Shown here piece by piece: positions 52,501-63,859 of a stretch of DNA of 64,000 bases. The stretch lies in contig OV121097.1 in the NCBI GenBank assembly GCA_921293015.1, forward strand, positions 33,481,929 to 33,545,928, given 5' to 3'. Below the pieces are notes generated by a model, which ran no database searches, was not told where the DNA came from, and saw nothing but the letters and a program-made list of their open reading frames with translations. The stretch comes from Phorcus lineatus. Its lineage: Eukaryota > Mollusca > Gastropoda > Trochida > Trochidae. Position 1 is the first letter of the stretch; each line of letters begins with the position of its first letter. The translations under genes were made by a program, and so were the position numbers.

Positions 52501-54289
52501 TCGCGGAAAAAGACTAAGTCGAATATATGCATATTGTTGTAGCGAGCGTGATAACTTTCTTAAAAATGCATATTTCTAAACCAAACTTTCATCAAATGTA
52601 CATCACAATGTGTTCTATCGATTAAGCAATAAAAAATTCCTGTCAGATTATTGGTATGGGCTCCAGATTCGAGCTTAAACAGGTCCAGATAGCCGATTTT
52701 GACCAAAATCGCGGAAAAAGACTAAGTCGAATATATGCATATTGTTGTAGCGAGCGTGATAACTTTCTTAAAAATGCATATTTCTAAACCAAACTTTCAT
52801 CAAATGTACATCACAATGTGTTCTATCGATTGAGCAATAAAAAATTCCTGTCAGATTCTTGGTATGGGCTCCAGATTCGAGCTTAAACAGGTCCAGATAG
52901 CCGATTTTGACCAAAATCGCGGAAAAAGACTAAGTCGAATATATGCATATTGTTGTAGCGAGCGTGATAACTTTCTTAAAAATGCATATTTCTAAACCAA
53001 ACTTTCATCAAATGTACATCACAATGTGTTCTATCGATTGAGCAATAAACAATTCCTGTCAGATTATTGGTATGGGCTCCAGATTCGAGCTTAAACAGGT
53101 CCAGATAGCCGATTTTGACCAAAATCGCAGAAAAAGACTAAGTCGAATATATGCATATTGTTGTAGCGAGCGTGATAACTTTCTTAAAAATGCATATTTC
53201 TGAACCAAACTTTCATCAAATGTACAACACAATGTGTTCTATTGATTGAGCAATAAAAAAATTCCTGTCAGATTATTGGTATGGGCTCCAGATTCGAGCT
53301 TAAACAGGTCCAGATAGCCGATTTTGACCAAAATCGCGGAAAAAGACTAAGTCGAATATATGCATATTGTTGTAGCGAGCGTGATAACTTTCTTAAAAAT
53401 GCATATTTCTGAACCAAACTTTCATCAAATGTACATCACAATGTGTTCTATCGATTGAGCAATAAAAAATTCCTGTCAGATTAATGGTATGGGCTCCAGA
53501 TTCGAGCTTAAACAGGTCCAGATAGCCGATTTTGACCACAATCGCGGAAAAAGACTAAGTCGAATATATGCATATTGTTGTAGCGAGCGTGATAACTTTC
53601 TTAAAAATGCATATTTCTGAACCAAACTTTCATCAAATGTACATCACAATGTGTTCTATCGATTGAGCAATAAACAATTCCTGTCAGATTCTTGGTATGG
53701 GCTCCAGATTCGAGCTTAAACAGGTCCACATAGCCGATTTTGACCAAAATCGCAGAAAAAGACCAAGTCGAATATATGCATATTGTTGTAGCGAGCGTGA
53801 TAACTTTCTTAAAAATGCATATTTCTAAACCAAACTTTCATCAAATGTACATCACAATGTGTTCTATCAATTGAGCACTAAGAATTTCCTGTCAGATTCT
53901 TGGTATGGGCTCCAGATTTGAGCTTAAACAGGTCCAGATAGCCGATTTTGACCAAAATCGCAGAAAAAGACTAAGTCAAATAAATGCATATTGTTGTAGC
54001 GAGCGTGATAACTTTCTTAAAAATGCATATTTCTAAACCAAACTTTCATCAAATGTACATCACAATGTGTTCTATCGATTGAGCAATAAAAAATTCCTGT
54101 CAGATTCTTGGTATGGGCTCCAGATTCGAGCTTAAACAGGTCCAGATAGCCGATTTTGACCAAAATCGCGGGAAAAGACTAAGTCGAATATATGCATATT
54201 GTTGTAGCGAGCGTGATAACTTTCTTAAAAATGCATATTTCTAAACCAAACTTTCATCAAATGTACATCACAATGTGTTCTATCGATTG
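49505..54289. repeat. 23-mer higher-order repeat, copy 1 (4785 bp)
   Basis: It begins at the monomer GCACTAAGAATTT/cttgg. Landmarks are CACATAG/GACCAAG (49713), CGATTAAG (end of 49921), attaatgg (50337), tttttgg/CCACAATC (50545), AAGGCCAAG (50753), CAAAT/TAGAGAGCG (50961), acgaattt (51169), CGCAAAAAAAGAC (51377 and 52209), TACAACAC with ATTGATTG (53041), the 209-bp unit (53249), ATCAATTG (end of 53666), GATTTGAG with CAAATAAATG (53874) and CGCGGGAAAAG (54082). The same series restarts at 54290. Confidence 0.93.
53249..53457. repeat. 209-bp monomer, inserted A (HOR copy 1)
   Basis: The A-run after AGCAAT has seven A before TTCC instead of six. The preceding monomer ends ATTGATTG after TACAACAC. 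The same linked trio of changes recurs at 57826 and 61155, so one insertion was copied by HOR duplication. Confidence 0.9.
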
Positions 54290-57200
54290 AGCACTAAGAA
54301 TTTCCTGTCAGATTCTTGGTATGGGCTCCAGATTCGAGCTTAAACAGGTCCAGATAGCCGATTTTGACCAAAATCGCGGAAAAAGACTAAGTCGAATATA
54401 TGCATATTGTTGTAGCGAGCGTGATAACTTTCTTAAAAATGCATATTTCTAAACCAAACTTTCATCAAATGTACATCACAATGTGTTCTATCGATTGAGC
54501 AATAAAAAATTCCTGTCAGATTATTGGTATGGGCTCCAGATTCGAGCTTAAACAGGTCCACATAGCCGATTTTGACCAAAATCGCAGAAAAAGACCAAGT
54601 CGAATATATGCATATTGTTGTAGCGAGCGTGATAACTTTCTTAAAAATGCATATTTCTGAACCAAACTTTCATCAAATGTACATCACAATGTGTTCTATC
54701 GATTGAGCAATAAAAAATTCCTGTCAGATTCTTAATATGGGCTCCAGATTCGAGCTTAAACAGGTCCAGATAGCCGATTTTGACCAAAATCGCGGAAAAA
54801 GACTAAGTCGAATATATGCATATTGTTGTAGCGAGCGTGATAACTTTCTTAAAAATGCATATTTCTAAACCAAACTTTCATCAAATGTACATCACAATGT
54901 GTTCTATCGATTAAGCAATAAAAAATTCCTGTCAGATTATTGGTATGGGCTCCAGATTCGAGCTTAAACAGGTCCAGATAGCCGATTTTGACCAAAATCG
55001 CGGAAAAAGACTAAGTCGAATATATGCATATTGTTGTAGCGAGCGTGATAACTTTCTTAAAAATGCATATTTCTGAACCAAACTTTCATCAAATGTACAT
55101 CACAATGTGTTCTATCGATTGAGCAATAAAAAATTCCTGTCAGATTAATGGTATGGGCTCCAGATTCGAGCTTAAACAGGTCCAGATAGCCGATTTTGAC
55201 CAAAATCGCGGAAAAAGACTAAGTCGAATATATGCATATTGTTGTAGCGAGCGTGATAACTTTCTTAAAAATGCATATTTCTAAACCAAACTTTCATCAA
55301 ATGTACATCACAATGTGTTCTATCGATTGAGCAATAAACAATTCCTGTCAGATTTTTGGTATGGGCTCCAGATTCGAGCTTAAACAGGTCCAGATAGCCG
55401 ATTTTGACCACAATCGCGGAAAAAGACTAAGTCGAATATATGCATATTGTTGTAGCGAGCGTGATAACTTTCTTAAAAATGCATATTTCTGAACCAAACT
55501 TTCATCAAATGTACATCACAATGTGTTCTATCGATTGAGCAATAAAAAAATCCTGTCAGATTATTGGTATGGGCTCCAGATTCGAGCTTAAACAGGTCCA
55601 CATAGCCGATTTTGACCAAAATCGCAGAAAAAGGCCAAGTCGAATATATGCATATTGTTGTAGCGAGCGTGATAACTTTCTTAAAAATGCATATTTCTAA
55701 ACCAAACTTTCATCAAATGTACATCACAATGTGTTCTATCGATTGAGCACTAAGAATTTCCTGTCAGATTCTTGGTATGGGCTCCAGATTCGAGCTTAAA
55801 CAGGTCCAGATAGCCGATTTTGACCAAAATCGCGGAAAAAGACTAAGTCAAATATATGCATATTGTTGTAGAGAGCGTGATAACTTTCTTAAAAATGCAT
55901 ATTTCTAAACCAAACTTTCATCAAATGTACATCACAATGTGTTCTATCGATTGAGCAATACGAATTTCCTGTCAGATTCTTGGTATGGGCTCCAGATTCG
56001 AGCTTAAACAGGTCCAGATAGCCGATTTTGACCAAAATCGCGGAAAAAGACTAAGTCGAATATATGCATATTGTTGTAGCGAGCGTGATAACTTTCTTAA
56101 AAATGCATATTTCTAAACCAAACTTTCATCAAATGTACATCACAATGTGTTCTATCGATTGAGCAATAAACAATTCCTGTCAGATTATTGGTATGGGCTC
56201 CAGATTCGAGCTTAAACAGGTCCACATAGCCGATTTTGACCAAAATCGCAAAAAAAGACTAAGTCGAATATATGCATATTGTTGTAGCGAGCGTGATAAC
56301 TTTCTTAAAAATGCATATTTCTGAACCAAACTTTCATCAAATGTACATCACAATGTGTTCTATCGATTGAGCAATAAAAAATTCCTGTCAGATTATTGGT
56401 ATGGGCTCCAGATTCGAGCTTAAACAGGTCCAGATAGCCGATTTTGACCACAATCGCGGAAAAAGACTAAGTCGAATATATGCATATTGTTGTAGCGAGC
56501 GTGATAACTTTCTTAAAAATGCATATTTCTAAACCAAACTTTCATCAAATGTACATCACAATGTGTTCTATCGATTGAGCAATAAAAAATTCCTGTCAGA
56601 TTCTTGGTATGGGCTCCAGATTCGAGCTTAAACAGGTCCAGATAGCCGATTTTGACCAAAATCGCGGAAAAAGACTAAGTCGAATATATGCATATTGTTG
56701 TAGCGAGCGTGATAACTTTCTTAAAAATGCATATTTCTAAACCAAACTTTCATCAAATGTACATCACAATGTGTTCTATCGATTGAGCAATAAACAATTC
56801 CTGTCAGATTATTGGTATGGGCTCCAGATTCGAGCTTAAACAGGTCCACATAGCCGATTTTGACCAAAATCGCAAAAAAAGACTAAGTCGAATATATGCA
56901 TATTGTTGTAGCGAGCGTGATAACTTTCTTAAAAATGCATATTTCTGAACCAAACTTTCATCAAATGTACATCACAATGTGTTCTATCGATTGAGCAATA
57001 AAAAATTCCTGTCAGATTCTTAATATGGGCTCCAGATTCGAGCTTAAACAGGTCCACATAGCCGATTTTGACCAAAATCGCGGAAAAAGACTAAGTCGAA
57101 TATATGCATATTGTTGTAGCGAGCGTGATAACTTTCTTAAAAATGCATATTTCTAAACCAAACTTTCATCAAATGTACATCACAATGTGTTCTATCGATT

Positions 57201-58866
57201 AAGCAATAAAAAATTCCTGTCAGATTATTGGTATGGGCTCCAGATTCGAGCTTAAACAGGTCCAGATAGCCGATTTTGACCAAAATCGCGGAAAAAGACT
57301 AAGTCGAATATATGCATATTGTTGTAGCGAGCGTGATAACTTTCTTAAAAATGCATATTTCTAAACCAAACTTTCATCAAATGTACATCACAATGTGTTC
57401 TATCGATTGAGCAATAAAAAATTCCTGTCAGATTCTTGGTATGGGCTCCAGATTCGAGCTTAAACAGGTCCAGATAGCCGATTTTGACCAAAATCGCGGA
57501 AAAAGACTAAGTCGAATATATGCATATTGTTGTAGCGAGCGTGATAACTTTCTTAAAAATGCATATTTCTAAACCAAACTTTCATCAAATGTACATCACA
57601 ATGTGTTCTATCGATTGAGCAATAAACAATTCCTGTCAGATTATTGGTATGGGCTCCAGATTCGAGCTTAAACAGGTCCAGATAGCCGATTTTGACCAAA
57701 ATCGCAGAAAAAGACTAAGTCGAATATATGCATATTGTTGTAGCGAGCGTGATAACTTTCTTAAAAATGCATATTTCTGAACCAAACTTTCATCAAATGT
57801 ACAACACAATGTGTTCTATTGATTGAGCAATAAAAAAATTCCTGTCAGATTATTGGTATGGGCTCCAGATTCGAGCTTAAACAGGTCCAGATAGCCGATT
57901 TTGACCAAAATCGCGGAAAAAGACTAAGTCGAATATATGCATATTGTTGTAGCGAGCGTGATAACTTTCTTAAAAATGCATATTTCTGAACCAAACTTTC
58001 ATCAAATGTACATCACAATGTGTTCTATCGATTGAGCAATAAAAAATTCCTGTCAGATTAATGGTATGGGCTCCAGATTCGAGCTTAAACAGGTCCAGAT
58101 AGCCGATTTTGACCACAATCGCGGAAAAAGACTAAGTCGAATATATGCATATTGTTGTAGCGAGCGTGATAACTTTCTTAAAAATGCATATTTCTGAACC
58201 AAACTTTCATCAAATGTACATCACAATGTGTTCTATCGATTGAGCAATAAACAATTCCTGTCAGATTCTTGGTATGGGCTCCAGATTCGAGCTTAAACAG
58301 GTCCACATAGCCGATTTTGACCAAAATCGCAGAAAAAGACCAAGTCGAATATATGCATATTGTTGTAGCGAGCGTGATAACTTTCTTAAAAATGCATATT
58401 TCTAAACCAAACTTTCATCAAATGTACATCACAATGTGTTCTATCAATTGAGCACTAAGAATTTCCTGTCAGATTCTTGGTATGGGCTCCAGATTTGAGC
58501 TTAAACAGGTCCAGATAGCCGATTTTGACCAAAATCGCAGAAAAAGACTAAGTCAAATAAATGCATATTGTTGTAGCGAGCGTGATAACTTTCTTAAAAA
58601 TGCATATTTCTAAACCAAACTTTCATCAAATGTACATCACAATGTGTTCTATCGATTGAGCAATAAAAAATTCCTGTCAGATTCTTGGTATGGGCTCCAG
58701 ATTCGAGCTTAAACAGGTCCAGATAGCCGATTTTGACCAAAATCGCGGGAAAAGACTAAGTCGAATATATGCATATTGTTGTAGCGAGCGTGATAACTTT
58801 CTTAAAAATGCATATTTCTAAACCAAACTTTCATCAAATGTACATCACAATGTGTTCTATCAATTG
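54290..58866. repeat. 23-mer higher-order repeat, copy 2, lacking one monomer (4577 bp)
   Basis: The monomers match copy 1 in order at an offset of 4785 bp up to 56369. After that the offset is 4577 bp, because the equivalent of 51585..51792 (cttaatatggg ending CGATTAAG) is missing. Besides this deletion I saw only CTAAACC for CTGAACC in the 55122 monomer and ATCAATTG for ATCGATTG near 58861. The near identity over more than 4.5 kb indicates a recent tandem duplication. Confidence 0.93.
57826..58034. repeat. 209-bp monomer, inserted A (HOR copy 2)
   Basis: It has the same seven-A run and the same TACAACAC/ATTGATTG lead-in as 53249, at an offset of 4577 bp. It shifts the monomer phase by a further base. 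Confidence 0.9.
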
Positions 58867-59698
58867 AGCAATAAAAAATTCCTGTCAGATTCTTGGTATG
58901 GGCTCCAGATTCGAGCTTAAACAGGTCCAGATAGCCGATTTTGACCAAAATCGCGGAAAAAGACTAAGTCGAATATATGCATATTGTTGTAGCGAGCGTA
59001 ATAACTTTCTTAAAAATGCATATTTCTAAACCAAACTTTCATCAAATGTACATCACAATGTGTTCTATCGATTGAGCAATAAAAAATTCCTGTCAGATTA
59101 TTGGTATGGGCTCCAGATTCGAGCTTAAACAGGTCCAGATAGCCGATTTTGACCAAAATCGCGGAAAAAGACTAAGTCGAATATATGCATATTGTTGTAG
59201 CGAGCGTGATAACTTTCTTAAAAATGCATATTTCTAAACCAAACTTTCATCAAATGTACATCACAATGTGTTCTATCGATTGAGCAATAAACAATTCCTG
59301 TCAGATTATTGGTATGGGCTCCAGATTCGAGCTTAAACAGGTCCACATAGCCGATTTTGACCAAAATCGCAAAAAAAGACTAAGTCGAATATATGCATAT
59401 TGTTGTAGCGAGCGTGATAACTTTCTTAAAAATGCATATTTCTAAACCAAACTTTCATCAAATGTACATCACAATGTGTTCTATCGATTGAGCAATAAAA
59501 AATTCCTGTCAGATTCTTAATATGGGCTCCAGATTCGAGCTTAAACAGGTCCAGATAGCCGATTTTGACCAAAATCGCGGAAAAAGACTAAGTCGAATAT
59601 ATGCATATTGTTGTAGCGAGCGTGATAACTTTCTTAAAAATGCATATTTCTAAACCAAACTTTCATCAAATGTACATCACAATGTGTTCTATCGATTA
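58867..59698. repeat. Four-monomer joint between the 22-mer and its partial copy
   Basis: The order is: cttgg with GCGTAATAAC (58867); attattgg (59075); aaacaatt/attattgg/CACATAG/CGCAAAAAAAGAC ending CTAAACC (59283); cttaatatggg ending CGATTAAG (59491). The last two resemble 51377 and 51585, including the type of monomer that copy 2 of the 23-mer has lost. The downstream copy may therefore descend from an intact 23-mer. Confidence 0.8.
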
Positions 59699-62611
59699 AG
59701 CAATAAAAAATTCCTGTCAGATTATTGGTATGGGCTCCAGATTCGAGCTTAAACAGGTCCAGATAGCCGATTTTGACCACAATCGCGGAAAAAGACTAAG
59801 TCGAATATATGCATATTGTTGTAGCGAGCGTGATAACTTTCTTAAAAATGCATATTTCTAAACCAAACTTTCATCAAATGTACATCACAATGTGTTCTAT
59901 CGATTGAGCAATAAAAAATTCCTGTCAGATTCTTGGTATGGGCTCCAGATTCGAGCTTAAACAGGTCCAGATAGCCGATTTTGACCAAAATCGCGGAAAA
60001 AGACTAAGTCGAATATATGCATATTGTTGTAGCGAGCGTGATAACTTTCTTAAAAATGCATATTTCTAAACCAAACTTTCATCAAATGTACATCACAATG
60101 TGTTCTATCGATTGAGCAATAAACAATTCCTGTCAGATTATTGGTATGGGCTCCAGATTCGAGCTTAAACAGGTCCACATAGCCGATTTTGACCAAAATC
60201 GCAAAAAAAGACTAAGTCGAATATATGCATATTGTTGTAGCGAGCGTGATAACTTTCTTAAAAATGCATATTTCTGAACCAAACTTTCATCAAATGTACA
60301 TCACAATGTGTTCTATCGATTGAGCAATAAAAAATTCCTGTCAGATTCTTAATATGGGCTCCAGATTCGAGCTTAAACAGGTCCACATAGCCGATTTTGA
60401 CCAAAATCGCGGAAAAAGACTAAGTCGAATATATGCATATTGTTGTAGCGAGCGTGATAACTTTCTTAAAAATGCATATTTCTAAACCAAACTTTCATCA
60501 AATGTACATCACAATGTGTTCTATCGATTAAGCAATAAAAAATTCCTGTCAGATTATTGGTATGGGCTCCAGATTCGAGCTTAAACAGGTCCAGATAGCC
60601 GATTTTGACCAAAATCGCGGAAAAAGACTAAGTCGAATATATGCATATTGTTGTAGCGAGCGTGATAACTTTCTTAAAAATGCATATTTCTAAACCAAAC
60701 TTTCATCAAATGTACATCACAATGTGTTCTATCGATTGAGCAATAAAAAATTCCTGTCAGATTCTTGGTATGGGCTCCAGATTCGAGCTTAAACAGGTCC
60801 AGATAGCCGATTTTGACCAAAATCGCGGAAAAAGACTAAGTCGAATATATGCATATTGTTGTAGCGAGCGTGATAACTTTCTTAAAAATGCATATTTCTA
60901 AACCAAACTTTCATCAAATGTACATCACAATGTGTTCTATCGATTGAGCAATAAACAATTCCTGTCAGATTATTGGTATGGGCTCCAGATTCGAGCTTAA
61001 ACAGGTCCAGATAGCCGATTTTGACCAAAATCGCAGAAAAAGACTAAGTCGAATATATGCATATTGTTGTAGCGAGCGTGATAACTTTCTTAAAAATGCA
61101 TATTTCTGAACCAAACTTTCATCAAATGTACAACACAATGTGTTCTATTGATTGAGCAATAAAAAAATTCCTGTCAGATTATTGGTATGGGCTCCAGATT
61201 CGAGCTTAAACAGGTCCAGATAGCCGATTTTGACCAAAATCGCGGAAAAAGACTAAGTCGAATATATGCATATTGTTGTAGCGAGCGTGATAACTTTCTT
61301 AAAAATGCATATTTCTGAACCAAACTTTCATCAAATGTACATCACAATGTGTTCTATCGATTGAGCAATAAAAAATTCCTGTCAGATTAATGGTATGGGC
61401 TCCAGATTCGAGCTTAAACAGGTCCAGATAGCCGATTTTGACCACAATCGCGGAAAAAGACTAAGTCGAATATATGCATATTGTTGTAGCGAGCGTGATA
61501 ACTTTCTTAAAAATGCATATTTCTGAACCAAACTTTCATCAAATGTACATCACAATGTGTTCTATCGATTGAGCAATAAACAATTCCTGTCAGATTCTTG
61601 GTATGGGCTCCAGATTCGAGCTTAAACAGGTCCACATAGCCGATTTTGACCAAAATCGCAGAAAAAGACCAAGTCGAATATATGCATATTGTTGTAGCGA
61701 GCGTGATAACTTTCTTAAAAATGCATATTTCTAAACCAAACTTTCATCAAATGTACATCACAATGTGTTCTATCAATTGAGCACTAAGAATTTCCTGTCA
61801 GATTCTTGGTATGGGCTCCAGATTTGAGCTTAAACAGGTCCAGATAGCCGATTTTGACCAAAATCGCAGAAAAAGACTAAGTCAAATAAATGCATATTGT
61901 TGTAGCGAGCGTGATAACTTTCTTAAAAATGCATATTTCTAAACCAAACTTTCATCAAATGTACATCACAATGTGTTCTATCGATTGAGCAATAAAAAAT
62001 TCCTGTCAGATTCTTGGTATGGGCTCCAGATTCGAGCTTAAACAGGTCCAGATAGCCGATTTTGACCAAAATCGCGGGAAAAGACTAAGTCGAATATATG
62101 CATATTGTTGTAGCGAGCGTGATAACTTTCTTAAAAATGCATATTTCTAAACCAAACTTTCATCAAATGTACATCACAATGTGTTCTATCAATTGAGCAA
62201 TAAAAAATTCCTGTCAGATTCTTGGTATGGGCTCCAGATTCGAGCTTAAACAGGTCCAGATAGCCGATTTTGACCAAAATCGCGGAAAAAGACTAAGTCG
62301 AATATATGCATATTGTTGTAGCGAGCGTAATAACTTTCTTAAAAATGCATATTTCTAAACCAAACTTTCATCAAATGTACATCACAATGTGTTCTATCGA
62401 TTGAGCAATAAAAAATTCCTGTCAGATTATTGGTATGGGCTCCAGATTCGAGCTTAAACAGGTCCAGATAGCCGATTTTGACCAAAATCGCGGAAAAAGA
62501 CTAAGTCGAATATATGCATATTGTTGTAGCGAGCGTGATAACTTTCTTAAAAATGCATATTTCTAAACCAAACTTTCATCAAATGTACATCACAATGTGT
62601 TCTATCGATTG
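59699..62611. repeat. 14-monomer copy of 56370..59282 (2913 bp)
   Basis: It repeats the end of 23-mer copy 2 and the first two joint monomers at an offset of 3329 bp. Included are CCACAATC (59699), CGCAAAAAAAGAC (60115), TACAACAC/ATTGATTG, the 209-bp unit, GATTTGAG/CAAATAAATG, CGCGGGAAAAG with ATCAATTG, and GCGTAATAAC (near 62328). I saw no differences at the diagnostic sites, including those private to copy 2. It was therefore copied after copy 2 acquired them and is the youngest event I can order. Confidence 0.92.
61155..61363. repeat. 209-bp monomer, inserted A (HOR copy 3)
   Basis: It is a third copy of the insertion-bearing monomer, 3329 bp after 57826, with the same flanking variants. 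It shows that the 59699..62611 block descends from the 23-mer series. Confidence 0.9.
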
Positions 62612-63859
62612 AGCAATAAAAAATTCCTGTCAGATTCTTGGTATGGGCTCCAGATTCGAGCTTAAACAGGTCCAGATAGCCGATTTTGACCAAAATCGCG
62701 GAAAAAGACTAAGTCGAAAATATGCATATTGTTGTAGCGAGCGTGATAACTTTCTTAAAAATGCATATTTCTAAACCAAACTTTCATCAAATGTACATCA
62801 CAATGTGTTCTATCGATTGAGCAATAAAAAATTCCTGTCAGATTCTTGGTATGGGCTCCAGATTCGAGCTTAAACAGGTCCAGATAGCCGATTTTGACCA
62901 AAATCGCGGAAAAAGACTAAGTCAAATATATGCATATTGTTGTAGCGAGCGTGATAACTTTCTTAAAAATGCATATTTCTGAACCAAACTTTCATCAAAT
63001 GTACATCACAATGTGTTCTATCGATTGAGCAATAAACAATTCCTGTCAGATTCTTGGTATGGGCTCCAGATTCGAGCTTAAACAGGTCCAGATAGCCGAT
63101 TTTGACCAAAATCGCGGAAAAAGACTAAGTCGAATATATGCATATTGTTGTAGCGAGCGTGATAACTTTCTTAAAAATGCATATTTCTAAACCAAACTTT
63201 CATCAAATGTACATCACAATGTGTTCTGTCGATTGAGCAATAAGAAATTCCTGTCAGATTCTTGGTATGGGCTCCAGATTCGAGCTTAAACAGGTCCAGA
63301 TAGCCGATTTTGACCAAAATCGCGGAAAAAGACTAAGTCGAATATATGCATATTGTTGTAGCGAGCGTGATAACTTTCTTAAAAATGCATATTTCTAAAC
63401 CAAACTTTTATCAAATGTACATCACAATGTGTTCTATCGATTGAGCAATACGAATTTCCTGTCAGATTCTTGGTATGGGCTCCAGATTCGAGCTTAAACA
63501 GGTCCAGATAGCCGATTTTGACCAAAATCGCGGAAAAAGACTAAGTCGAAAATATGCATATTGTTGTAGCGAGCGTGATAACTTTCTTAAAAATGCATAT
63601 TTCTGAACCAAACTTTCATCAAATGTACATCACAATGTGTTCTATCGATTGAGCAATAACAAATTCCTGTCAGATTCTTGGTATGGGCTCCAGATTCGAG
63701 CTTAAACAGGTCCAGATAGCCGATTTTGACCAAAATCGCGGAAAAAGACTAAGTCGAATATATGCATATTGTTGTAGCGAGCGTGATAACTTTCTTAAAA
63801 ATGCATATTTCTAAACCAAACTTTCATCAAATGTACATCACAATGTGTTCTGTCGATTG
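62612..63859. repeat. Right-edge mixed monomers (6 units)
   Basis: All six have cttgg. GAAAATATG, a hallmark of the left 10 kb of the window, reappears at 62612 and 63444. The pair 63028 and 63236 (ending TCTGTCGATTG, then the aagaaatt module) recurs at 63652 and 63860, an offset of 624 bp, so a 3-monomer repeat may begin here and continue past the window. The TCTGTCGATTG change removes the ClaI site. Confidence 0.8.
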
